Part shown: positions 25,144-33,069 of the stretch, in pieces
Position numbering within the stretch: position 1 is the first letter of the stretch
Layout: every line of letters starts with the position of its first letter
Source of the DNA: Pelomonas sp. Root1237
GTDB lineage: Bacteria; Pseudomonadota; Gammaproteobacteria; Burkholderiales; Burkholderiaceae_C
NCBI RefSeq assembly: GCF_001425055.1
Contig: NZ_LMDK01000021.1
Location: 186,001 to 250,000, forward strand
Direction of reading: 5' to 3'
Length of the DNA: 64,000 nt
The notes under the pieces: model-generated
Told to the model about the DNA's origin: nothing
Database searches by the model: none
The model's input: only the letters and a program-made list of their open reading frames with translations
Program-made: the position numbers and the translations under genes

Positions 25144-25350
25144 GCCCCTCGTTTGCTCTTGCTCCGGCTGAACGCCGGCAAGTGCGAACGGTCCCCCGAG
25201 GGGACGGCGATGCTTGCCGTATTGACCGGCAAGCACATCGCCAGCCGGGCCGGCTTGGGAACTGGAGTCGGACACAAGCAGTCCCTGCGGACTGCTTGTG
25301 CCTACGACAGGCCATGGGGCTCTGGCCCATGGCAGCCCGGCGCTCGCCCC
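25144..25350. repeat. Triple-hairpin repeat copy R3 with an inserted hairpin pair
   Basis: The left part repeats R1 and R2: GTCCCCCGAGGGGAC, then GGCGATG…ATCGCC, then GGGCCGGCTTGGGA. The expected tail is interrupted by about 75 bp before CCCGGCGCTCG resumes near 25336. The insert has two hairpins: CACAAGCAGTCC/GGACTGCTTGTG (25273-25300) and GCCATGGG/CCCATGGC (25311-25333). With the R3 sequence this fills the 305-bp gap before the HDOD gene; the last 90 bp hold nothing clear. Confidence 0.75.
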
Positions 25351-25441
25351 GAGATAGGGGTGCCGTCAAAGCTGAAATGGTTGGCAAAACGGGGCCGCCT
25401 CCGACGAGCAGGCGGCCCCGCCCAGGCCTAGCATCGGCCCC

Positions 25442-26284
25442 ATGTCCGACCGCCTCTGCCTGACCGCGCCACTCCATAGCCTGGAGGCCTGGGTGGACGC
25501 CTTTGCGCGGGCCGAGATCCCCGTACTGGCCGAGACGGCCGAGTCGCTTGAGCACATGCGTGCGACCGAAGACGACGTCGACGCCCACGGCCTGGGAGAA
25601 ATGATCGCCACCGACCCGCTGATGACGCTGAAGGTGCTGGCCCATGCCAGTGAACAGCGGCGCGGCAGCACTTCCGGGCTCAGGGCCGACGCCGAAACAG
25701 TGACCGCTGCCATCGTGCTGATGGGCATCACCCCCTTTTTCCGCGACTTCGGTCCGCAGCCGACGCTCGAACTGGTGCTGGCTGACAACGATGAGGCCCT
25801 GCTCGGGCTGTCACGTGTCATGCAGCGCGCCGAACGTGCCTCGCGCTTCGCGCTGGGCTTTGCGGCCCATCGGGCCGACCCCGATGCCGCCGTCATCCAC
25901 AGCGCCGCCTTGCTGCATGACTTCGCCGAGATGCTGCTGTGGGTACATGCGCCCGTGCTGGCGCTGAAGATCGCCGCCTTGCAGGACGCCGACCGGCATC
26001 TGCGCAGCACGGCTGCCCAGCGCCAGGTGCTGGGCATTGAACTGGCCGAACTGGAGCAGGCCCTGATGCGACGCTGGCATCTGCCGGACTTGCTCGCGCG
26101 CATCACCAGCGAGAAAGACGGCCGCAACCCGCAGGTGCGCTGCGTGCACCTGGCCGTACGCCTGGCGCGGCACACGGCGCGGGGCTGGGATGACGCGGGC
26201 GTGCCGGACGATCTGCACGACATCGCCGAACTGCTCAACCTCGGCGAAGCGCACGCCCTCAAGCTGCTTCACGAATTCGACTGA
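25442..26284 (+). CDS. HDOD-domain protein
   Basis: A 280-residue single-domain HDOD protein. Characteristic parts are IATDPLMTLKVLAHA near 57, AETVTAAIVLMGITPFF near 85, and AALLHDFAEMLLWVHAP near 160, where a conserved HD-like pair remains (LLHDFAE). HDOD proteins take part in signalling, often with c-di-GMP pathways, and lack phosphohydrolase activity in most cases. The gene converges on the sigma-factor gene, with 13 bp between stops. Confidence 0.85.
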   Translation: MSDRLCLTAPLHSLEAWVDAFARAEIPVLAETAESLEHMRATEDDVDAHGLGEMIATDPLMTLKVLAHASEQRRGSTSGLRADAETVTAAIVLMGITPFFRDFGPQPTLELVLADNDEALLGLSRVMQRAERASRFALGFAAHRADPDAAVIHSAALLHDFAEMLLWVHAPVLALKIAALQDADRHLRSTAAQRQVLGIELAELEQALMRRWHLPDLLARITSEKDGRNPQVRCVHLAVRLARHTARGWDDAGVPDDLHDIAELLNLGEAHALKLLHEFD

Positions 26285-26297
26285 CGCCAACGCCAGG

Positions 26298-26846
26298 CTA
26301 TTCCCTTCTCCCCTGGAAGTTCAGCCGCCGCGCATTCCCCGCCATCAGGCCGCGCAGCCTCGTGCGACCGCGCGACAGCCGCGACATCACGGTGCCAACG
26401 GGAATGCCCAGGGCCGCGGCGATCTCGGCATAGGCCATGCCATTGACGGCCAGCAGCAGCAGCACCTCGCGCTGCTCCACCGGCAAGGCGGCCACGGCCT
26501 TGTGCAGGTCGCGCAGAGCCAGGCGTTCGGACTGCGCAGCAGCGACGGGGATGTCCAGCACCTGCCTGTCGAGGTCCACCACATCCAGCCGGCCACGGCG
26601 CAAAGCGTCGACGTGCAGGTTGTGCATGATGCTGAACAGCCAGCCGCGCATGTCGCCCACGCCCTGCCAGAGCCCGGCGCGCGACCAGGCGCGCTCCAGC
26701 GTGTCCTGCACGAGATCATCAGCGTCCTCGCGGTTGCGCCGCAGCGACCGCGCATAGCGGTGCAGCCGGGGCAGCCAGCCCAGCACCAGGCCGACGTCGG
26801 GCAGCGACGTGCCAGGGCGGGAACGGTACCGGTCGACCGTGGTCAT
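26298..26846 (-). CDS. ECF-type RNA polymerase sigma factor
   Basis: A 182-residue sigma factor with region 2 (LPRLHRYARSLRRNREDADDLVQDTLERAW) and region 4 (LPVEQREVLLLLAVNGMAYAEIAAALGIPVGTVMSRLSRGR). The region order and length fit the ECF class. No anti-sigma gene sits next to it: on one side is the HDOD gene, on the other an Lrp regulator. Control may thus be by a distant partner. ATG 26846 is chosen; the longer upstream frame is shadow. Confidence 0.92.
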   Translation of the reverse strand: MTTVDRYRSRPGTSLPDVGLVLGWLPRLHRYARSLRRNREDADDLVQDTLERAWSRAGLWQGVGDMRGWLFSIMHNLHVDALRRGRLDVVDLDRQVLDIPVAAAQSERLALRDLHKAVAALPVEQREVLLLLAVNGMAYAEIAAALGIPVGTVMSRLSRGRTRLRGLMAGNARRLNFQGRRE

Positions 26847-26878
26847 GGCCGGTGAATGCCACCGGCCGGCGCACAGGT

Positions 26879-27361
26879 TCAAACCGGTACAGCGGTCGTG
26901 TTCTTCAGCCGTTCCAGCACGAAGCTGGTCTTGCAGTCCTGCACGCTGGGGTGCATCAGCAGCGTGTCGCTGATGAAGCGGGCGTAGTGCTGCATGTCCT
27001 GCACCAGCACGCGCAGCAGATAGTCCATCTCGCCCGTCAGCGCCGCGCACTCGACCACCTCGGGCCAGGTCTGCACGGCAGCGCGGAAGAGGTCGCGCGG
27101 ATTGCGCAGCGGGTTGTCGGTCTGCTTCTCCAGCCTGACATTGATATAGGCCGTCAGGCCCAGGCCGATGCGCGCCGGCGCCACCAGCGCGACATAGCCG
27201 GCGATCACACCGGCCTCCTCCAGGCGACGCACGCGGCGCAGCACGGCGGAAGACGACAGCCCAGCCTCGCCGGCCAGCGTGTCATAGGTGAGGCGGCCAT
27301 CCTGCTGCAGCGCCCGCAGGATGCGGCGGTCAATGGCGTCGAGCTCGATGGCGGCTTCCAT
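26879..27361 (-). CDS. Lrp/AsnC-family regulator, probably of hppD
   Basis: A 160-residue regulator. The N-terminal HTH spans LDAIDRRILRALQQDGRLTYDTLAGEAGLSSSAVLRRVRRLEEAGVI (about 7-53); the C-terminal RAM domain has VECAALTGEMDYLLRVLV. Such proteins form oligomers that sense amino acids or related metabolites. The gene is divergent from hppD with 120 bp between starts, which suggests control of tyrosine breakdown. ATG 27361. Confidence 0.9.
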   Translation of the reverse strand: MEAAIELDAIDRRILRALQQDGRLTYDTLAGEAGLSSSAVLRRVRRLEEAGVIAGYVALVAPARIGLGLTAYINVRLEKQTDNPLRNPRDLFRAAVQTWPEVVECAALTGEMDYLLRVLVQDMQHYARFISDTLLMHPSVQDCKTSFVLERLKNTTAVPV

Positions 27362-27373
27362 GGCCGTGATTTT

Positions 27374-27427
27374 GCAGGTTTCCTGCGCCGATGGCCGAGT
27401 CCGCGCCGAAGAATGCATGAAACCTGC
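27374..27427. promoter_or_regulatory. Candidate Lrp sites between the regulator and hppD
   Basis: GCAGGTTTC (27374-27382, within the palindrome GCAGG-TTT-CCTGC) recurs in inverted orientation as GAAACCTGC at 27419-27427, 45 bp away. Spaced inverted half-sites between divergent genes are expected for an Lrp-type oligomer. Inferred only. Confidence 0.4.
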
Positions 27428-27481
27428 GCGAACCGCGCCGCAGAATTTTCGTTTTCAAGCATCACGCCGCTGGAGACTTTC

Positions 27482-28621
27482 ATGGCCAAGTTCACCCCCT
27501 GGGACAACCCGATGGGCACCGATGGTTTCGAGTTCATCGAGTTCGCCGCGCCCGATCCGGCGGGCCTGGGCAAGCTGTTCGAGACCATGGGTTTCAAGGC
27601 CGTCGCCAAGCACCGCCACAAGAGCGTGACGCTGTACCGCCAGGGTGGCGTCAACTTCATCATCAACGCCGAGAGCGATTCCTTCGCGCAGCGCTTCGCG
27701 CGCCTGCACGGCCCGTCCATCTGCGCCATCGCCTTTCGCGTGCAGGACGCCGGCCATGCCTACAAACGCGCGCTGGAGCTGGGCGCCTGGGGCTTCGACA
27801 ACAAGGCCGGCCCGATGGAGCTGAACATCCCGGCCATCAAGGGCATCGGCGACTCGCTGATCTATTTCGTCGACCGCTGGCAAGGCAAGGGCGGCGCGGG
27901 CGCCGGTGCCATCGGCAATATCTCGATCTATGACGTGGACTTCGTGCCGCTGCTGGACGCGCAGGGCCAGCCGGTCGACCCCAACCCGGTGGGCCACGGC
28001 CTGACCGAGATCGACCACCTGACGCACAACGTCTTCCGCGGCCGCATGAAGGAATGGTCGGAGTTCTACGAGCGCTTCTTCAACTTCCGCGAGGTGCGCT
28101 ACTTCGACATCGAGGGCAAGCTGACCGGCCTGAAGAGCAAGGCCATGACCAGCCCCTGCGGCAAGATCCGCATCCCGATCAATGAAAGCTCGGACGACAA
28201 GAGCCAGATCGCCGAGTACCTGGACCTGTACCACGGCGAGGGCATCCAGCACGTGGCGCTGGGCACGACCGACATCTACGGCACGGTCGAGGGCATGAAG
28301 AACACCGGTGTGCAGTTCCAGGACACCATCGAGACCTATTTCGACCTCATCGACAAGCGCCTGCCGGGCCACGGCGAGAACGTGGACGAACTGCGCCGCC
28401 TGCGCATCCTCATCGACGGCGCCACCCACCTGGGCGTGGACAACGAACTGCTGCTGCAGATCTTCACCAAGGAAGTCATCGGTCCGATCTTCTTCGAACT
28501 CATCCAGCGCAAGGGCAACGAGGGTTTCGGCGAAGGCAACTTCAAGGCCTTGTTCGAGAGCATCGAACTGGATCAGATCCGCCGCGGTGTGCTGAAGGAC
28601 GAGCCCGCCAAGGCCGTCTGA
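27482..28621 (+). CDS. hppD: 4-Hydroxyphenylpyruvate dioxygenase
   Basis: A 379-residue non-haem Fe(II) enzyme converting 4-hydroxyphenylpyruvate to homogentisate in tyrosine catabolism. The two vicinal-oxygen-chelate halves are visible, with Fe ligands in EIDHLTHNVFRG (first His), GIQHVALGTTDIY (second His) and FFELIQRKGN (Glu). The C-terminal helix GFGEGNFKALFESIELDQ is typical of the active-site lid. ATG 27482 has GGAG 9 bp upstream. The final 49 bp overlap the 3' end of the opposite-strand hydrolase gene. Confidence 0.97.
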   Translation: MAKFTPWDNPMGTDGFEFIEFAAPDPAGLGKLFETMGFKAVAKHRHKSVTLYRQGGVNFIINAESDSFAQRFARLHGPSICAIAFRVQDAGHAYKRALELGAWGFDNKAGPMELNIPAIKGIGDSLIYFVDRWQGKGGAGAGAIGNISIYDVDFVPLLDAQGQPVDPNPVGHGLTEIDHLTHNVFRGRMKEWSEFYERFFNFREVRYFDIEGKLTGLKSKAMTSPCGKIRIPINESSDDKSQIAEYLDLYHGEGIQHVALGTTDIYGTVEGMKNTGVQFQDTIETYFDLIDKRLPGHGENVDELRRLRILIDGATHLGVDNELLLQIFTKEVIGPIFFELIQRKGNEGFGEGNFKALFESIELDQIRRGVLKDEPAKAV

Positions 28622-29436
28622 AGACACTGCCAGGCCTCCTCCGAATGGACGAGGCCCATGTGGCCGACGCCATCGAGCCGGTGCGCCCGCGCGCCGGCCA
28701 GGATCGCCCGCTCCGCCGGATTGACGATCTGGTCACAGGGCGTCCAAAAGCAGTCAACGTCAGGCAGACCCGGCAGCGCCGCCAGCCAGGCATTGCCCAG
28801 GCGCATCTGCTGCGTGTTGACGCCCAGACCAAGCGCCGCCATGCGCGTGCCCTGGTGGGGTGAACCCAGCGTGATGACATGCGGCGCCTCATGCCCCGCG
28901 CCGAAGCGGCGCCACCAGGCCCGCAGCGCCAGGCCGCCCATGCTGTGGGCGCAAAGAATGGGCATACGGCCAGTCAGTGCCTTCAACCGCTGCACGCCGG
29001 CCTCGATCTCGTCCGCATAGGCATCGATGCTGCCGAAAGCCGGCTCCAGCGAAGGCGCGACGAAAGCGACACCTTGCTCGCGCAGGCGCTCCATCCAGCC
29101 ATTCCAGCGGCCACGATTGCAGGAGAAACCGTGCACCAGCAACACGCCCTGCCCGGCGCCCGCCGGCAGATGATCCGCTTCGGCCCATTCGCGCCAGGGC
29201 TGGCGCCATGAGAAGGCCAACTCGCTGGCGACGACCTCCCGGGCCCAGGCGCGAAGCAGTTGCCCCCAGGCCGGTGCGGGCCGGTTCACCCAGCGCAATT
29301 GCAGGAAGCCCCCCGCCAGAATGAGCGCATGCAGGCCCAGCGTCAGCAGCCCCCAGCCCCAGCCGAAGCGCCAGCCCACGGCCAGCGCCAGGGCCAGCCG
29401 CAGCAACACCCAGATCCTTTGCAGTCGTCCGTTCAT
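28573..29436 (-). CDS. Alpha/beta hydrolase (lipase-like), membrane-anchored
   Basis: A 287-residue protein. Two N-terminal hydrophobic segments (about 7-45) precede an alpha/beta hydrolase fold with LLVHGFSCNRGRW (oxyanion region), nucleophile Ser in CAHSMGGLALR (Gly of GxSxG replaced by Ala), Asp in TPCDQIVNP and His in GVGHMGLVHS. Substrate is probably an ester; not defined. The stop lies inside hppD, giving a 49-bp antisense overlap at the 3' ends. The gene diverges from the FFLEELY-type gene with 35 bp between starts. Confidence 0.85.
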   Translation of the reverse strand: MNGRLQRIWVLLRLALALAVGWRFGWGWGLLTLGLHALILAGGFLQLRWVNRPAPAWGQLLRAWAREVVASELAFSWRQPWREWAEADHLPAGAGQGVLLVHGFSCNRGRWNGWMERLREQGVAFVAPSLEPAFGSIDAYADEIEAGVQRLKALTGRMPILCAHSMGGLALRAWWRRFGAGHEAPHVITLGSPHQGTRMAALGLGVNTQQMRLGNAWLAALPGLPDVDCFWTPCDQIVNPAERAILAGARAHRLDGVGHMGLVHSEEAWQCLQTALAGSSFSTPRRI

Positions 29437-29471
29437 CGCCCGAGTGTAGGAAGGCAGAATTCCGCCGACCC

Positions 29472-30173
29472 ATGGATGAACTGAGTGCCGAATCCCTGCT
29501 GAAGGAACTGCGCGCCGTCGACGCGGAACGCGCCCGCCGTGCTGCCGACCCCGAGCTCGAGGCCCGCGTCCAGAGCGTGAAGGCCTTCCAGCAGCGCCGA
29601 TTTGCGGCCACCTATGCCGATCTGCTCGCCAACCCACGCTATGAGGCGGCCACGCGCTTCTTCCTGCACGAGCTTTACGGTCCCGACGATTACCGCCAGC
29701 GTGATGCGCAGTTCGCCCGCGTCATCCCGACGCTGACCCGCCTCTTTCCCGCCGAGGTCGTCGACACGGTCGCCAAGCTCGCGCAGCTGCACGCCCTGTC
29801 CGAACGCCTGGATACGCGCATGGCCGAGCACCTGCTGTCAGCCGATATCAAGCCCGACGAATACGCCATTGCCTGGCGCGCCTGCGGCGACCCGGTATCG
29901 CGGCAGCGGCAGATCGAGCTGACGATGGCGGTGGGCGAGTCGCTGGACAAGCTGACCCGCAAGCCGCTGCTGCGCCAGACGCTGCGGCTGATGCGCGGCC
30001 CCGCGCAGATGGCGGGCCTGGGCGCGCTGCAGAACTTTCTCGAAAGCGGCTTTGACACCTTCCGCGCGATGCGGGGCGCGGGCGAGTTCCTGTCCACTGT
30101 GCGACACCGTGAGGACACACTCGCACGTGCATTGTTTCGCGGTGATGCATCCGCGTTAGGGCAACTCCCCTAG
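29472..30173 (+). CDS. FFLEELY-motif family protein
   Basis: A 233-residue, mostly alpha-helical soluble protein. The signature near residue 63 reads FFLHELYGPDDY, one residue off the FFLEELY motif that names the family, followed by RDAQFARVIPTLTRLFP. The role is unknown. The C-terminal third (LESGFDTFRAMRGAGEFLSTVRHRE) is also typical. It starts 35 bp from the divergent hydrolase, and fadD follows 62 bp later in the same direction. Confidence 0.85.
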   Translation: MDELSAESLLKELRAVDAERARRAADPELEARVQSVKAFQQRRFAATYADLLANPRYEAATRFFLHELYGPDDYRQRDAQFARVIPTLTRLFPAEVVDTVAKLAQLHALSERLDTRMAEHLLSADIKPDEYAIAWRACGDPVSRQRQIELTMAVGESLDKLTRKPLLRQTLRLMRGPAQMAGLGALQNFLESGFDTFRAMRGAGEFLSTVRHREDTLARALFRGDASALGQLP

Positions 30174-30235
30174 CTTGATGTAACACGGCGTCCCAACATC
30201 GAAGGCTTCACGCCAAGCACGTCAGAAGGCCCTCG

Positions 30236-31981
30236 ATGACCGCCGTCCTTGCCGAAGTCACCGAAGTGACATCCCGCGCCAAGCCCTGGCTGGCCAGCTA
30301 CCCAGCCGGCGTGCCGGCGCAGATCGACACCCGCATCTACGGCTCGCTGGTCGACCTGCTCAACGAGGCCTTCCGCAAGCACGCCTCGCGCGATGCCGCC
30401 ATCTGCCTGGGCCAGCGCATGCGCTTCTCGGAGATCGACCAGCTCTCCATGCAGCTCGGCGCCTGGCTGCAGGCCCAGGGGCTCAAGCAGGGCGACCGCG
30501 TCGCCATCATGATGCCTAACCTGCTGCAGTACGGCGTGGCCATCGCGGCCATCCTGCGCGCGGGCTTCGTCGTCGTGAACGTGAACCCGCTGTACACGCC
30601 GCGCGAGCTGGAGCATCAGCTCAAGGACTCGGGCGCGCGCGCCATCGTCGTGCTGGAGAACTTCGCGCACACGCTGTCCGAGGTCATCGACGCGACCGAT
30701 GTGAAGCATGTCGTGCTCGCCTCCATGGGTGACCTGCTGAACTGGTGGAAGGGCCCGCTGATCAACTTTGCCGTGCGCCACCTGAAGAAGATGGTGCCGG
30801 AGTTCCGCCTGCAGCTCATGTCAAAAGAGGGCGACGGCCGCACCGTCGTGCGCTTCAACGAGGCCCTCGCCCATGGCGAGCGCCTGCACCTGAAGAAGCC
30901 TGAACTTGGCCCCGACGACGTCGCCTTCCTGCAGTACACCGGTGGCACGACCGGCGTGTCCAAGGGCGCGACGCTGCTGCATCGCAACATCGTCGCCAAC
31001 ATCCTGCAGGTCGAGGCCTGGTTCCAGCCCATGCTGGCCCGGCTGCCCGACCAGAACATGCAGTTCACCAACGTCTGTGCGCTGCCGCTTTATCACATCT
31101 TCGCGCTGACGGCCTGCTTCATGCTCGGTGCGCGCATGGGCCACCTCAACATCCTGGTGCCCAATCCGCGCGACATCCCCGGCTTCATCGAGACGCTGCG
31201 GGGCCACAAGATCCACATCTTCCCGGCCGTCAACACGCTGTTCAACGCGCTGGCTGCCGAGCCGGGCTTCTCGCGGCTGGACTTCTCCGAGCTGGTCATC
31301 TCCAACGGCGGCGGCATGGCCGTACAGCAGGCCACGGCCGAGAAATGGCTCAAGGTCACCGGCTGCCCGGTGGTCGAAGGCTATGGCTTGTCCGAGACCT
31401 CGCCGGCGGCGACCATCAATCCGCTGGACCAGCGCGCCTTCAACGGCAGCATCGGCCTGCCGATCTCGTCCACCGAGATCGCCATCCGCGACGACGACGG
31501 CCGCGACCTTCCGATCGGCGAACGCGGCGAGATCTGCATCCGCGGCCCGCAGGTCATGGCCGGCTACTGGAAGCGCCCGGACGAGACCGCCAACGTCATG
31601 TGCGCCGACGGCTACTTCAAGACCGGCGACATCGGCATCATGGACGAGCGCGGCTATGTGCGCATCGTCGACCGCAAGAAGGACATGATCCTGGTCAGCG
31701 GCTTCAACGTCTACCCGACCGAGATCGAGCAGGTCGTCAACATGCACCCGGGCGTGCTGGAGTGCGCCGCGGTGGGCGTGCCGGACGCCAAGTCGGGCGA
31801 GGCGGTCAAGCTCTTCGTCGTCAAGAGCGACCCGGCGCTGGCCGAGGAAGACCTGGTCAGCTACTGCACGGCACAGATGACGGCCTACAAGCGGCCCCGG
31901 TTCATCGAGTTCCGCGACGAACTGCCCAAGAGCAACGTCGGCAAGATCCTGCGCAGAGAACTCCGCACCAACACTGCCTAA
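30236..31981 (+). CDS. fadD: Long-chain fatty acid-CoA ligase
   Basis: A 581-residue acyl-activating enzyme that forms acyl-CoA from fatty acid, ATP and CoA, the entry step of beta-oxidation. AMP-binding signatures: YTGGTTGVSKGATLLHRN near 233, GYGLSETSPAATINPL near 381, YFKTGDIGIMDERGYVRIVDRKKD near 460, and the C-terminal Lys motif SNVGKILRRELR. Length agrees with FadD. AGAAGG lies 8 bp before the ATG at 30236. It converges on the SGNH-like gene across a hairpin. Confidence 0.95.
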   Translation: MTAVLAEVTEVTSRAKPWLASYPAGVPAQIDTRIYGSLVDLLNEAFRKHASRDAAICLGQRMRFSEIDQLSMQLGAWLQAQGLKQGDRVAIMMPNLLQYGVAIAAILRAGFVVVNVNPLYTPRELEHQLKDSGARAIVVLENFAHTLSEVIDATDVKHVVLASMGDLLNWWKGPLINFAVRHLKKMVPEFRLQLMSKEGDGRTVVRFNEALAHGERLHLKKPELGPDDVAFLQYTGGTTGVSKGATLLHRNIVANILQVEAWFQPMLARLPDQNMQFTNVCALPLYHIFALTACFMLGARMGHLNILVPNPRDIPGFIETLRGHKIHIFPAVNTLFNALAAEPGFSRLDFSELVISNGGGMAVQQATAEKWLKVTGCPVVEGYGLSETSPAATINPLDQRAFNGSIGLPISSTEIAIRDDDGRDLPIGERGEICIRGPQVMAGYWKRPDETANVMCADGYFKTGDIGIMDERGYVRIVDRKKDMILVSGFNVYPTEIEQVVNMHPGVLECAAVGVPDAKSGEAVKLFVVKSDPALAEEDLVSYCTAQMTAYKRPRFIEFRDELPKSNVGKILRRELRTNTA

Positions 31982-32034
31982 GTCTTATTAGGCCGCGCTC
32001 GCTGCCAAGGCCAGAGGCCTTGTCCTTCGCCAGG

Positions 32035-32061
32035 CACAAACAGTCCTCAGGACTGTTTGTG
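32035..32061. terminator. Convergent-gene hairpin (CACAAACAGTCC family)
   Basis: A perfect 12-bp stem, CACAAACAGTCC/GGACTGTTTGTG, with a 3-nt loop, lies between the converging fadD and SGNH genes. A near-identical hairpin is inside repeat R3 (25273-25300). It may act as a two-way terminator, but has no T-tract and is better seen as a dispersed hairpin repeat. Confidence 0.55.
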
Positions 32062-32085
32062 TCCGGGCTCAGCCTCGGGGGTGGG

Positions 32086-33045
32086 CTAGAACGGGTTGTT
32101 CTTGGCGCGCGTGAGCGCCAAAGTGCCGATGCGCTGCTGCGCGCTCGGGCCGAGCAGGGTGTCGCCGGCCCACAGCCATTGCGTGGGGTTGGCGTCGGTC
32201 ACCAGCGTGTCCGTCGTGCAGTCCTGAGGCGCGACCTCGGTGCGGCAGGCCGCGTTCGTCACATCGGCGTAGCCGAAGGCGGCCGGGAAGCGCGCGATCT
32301 GCTGGATCGTCTCGTCAACGAGCACGAGGCCGACCAGGCGGCCGTCGTTGAGCAGGTTCAGACGCATGGTCGTATTGAAGGCCGAGCTCAGGTCGTTCAG
32401 GAAGATGGCGCGGTCGATGTCGGTCTGCTGCTGTCTTTCCTTTTGACCGTAGGGCGTCAGGCCGACGTCGAAGATGGTGGCCACCAGCACACGGCCGTTG
32501 GCATTGGCGATGCGGTTGACCTGGTCGGCCAGCAGCTTGCCGCGCGCCTTGGCCTCGTTGATCAACGAGTCACGGCTCTGGGCCGGGAACTGGCGATACA
32601 GCTCGAGGATGTCGTTGACGCCGACCATGATGGACACGATGTCCTTGGGGCCGAAGCGGTCGTTGGACAGATGCAGGTCGATCTTGTCGCGCACATCGGC
32701 AACCTTGTTGCCCAGTGCCGCGTACATGATGCCCTGGGGCAGCGCGACGAAGTCGGTGTTGCACTGCGGGTAGACGAAGCCAAAGCCGCCGGCCAGGATC
32801 TGGCTCCAGACCGGGCTGAGCTTGCAGTCCACCTGCTTGGTGTCGGGATTCAGGCCGTTGATCGTGTACTTCTTGCCGCTTTGCAGAATGGTGCCCATCT
32901 CGTCGCCGAAGGCGATGACGCGGGTCGGCGCAAACGGGTCGATCTGCTGGGAGCTGCCACCGCCGCAGCCGGCGATCAGCGCGGCCGCTGCCACCATGGC
33001 CAAAGCCAGGCCGCGCTTCAATTTCTGGGAGACAACACGTTGCAT
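32086..33045 (-). CDS. SGNH/GDSL-like lipoprotein lacking catalytic residues
   Basis: A 319-residue lipoprotein with lipobox ALIAGC near residue 26. The body aligns with GDSL hydrolases: AFGDEMG near residue 46 stands where FGDS is expected, GVNDILELY is a good block III (GxND), and the late WLWAGDTLLGPSAQQRIG aligns with the block V DxxHP segment. The nucleophile Ser is Glu and the catalytic His is not present, so hydrolase activity is doubtful. It may bind a ligand. ATG 33045 is preferred over an in-frame TTG 9 bp upstream. Confidence 0.8.
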   Translation of the reverse strand: MQRVVSQKLKRGLALAMVAAAALIAGCGGGSSQQIDPFAPTRVIAFGDEMGTILQSGKKYTINGLNPDTKQVDCKLSPVWSQILAGGFGFVYPQCNTDFVALPQGIMYAALGNKVADVRDKIDLHLSNDRFGPKDIVSIMVGVNDILELYRQFPAQSRDSLINEAKARGKLLADQVNRIANANGRVLVATIFDVGLTPYGQKERQQQTDIDRAIFLNDLSSAFNTTMRLNLLNDGRLVGLVLVDETIQQIARFPAAFGYADVTNAACRTEVAPQDCTTDTLVTDANPTQWLWAGDTLLGPSAQQRIGTLALTRAKNNPF

Positions 33046-33069
33046 GACGATCAACTCAGGAACAAGAAC

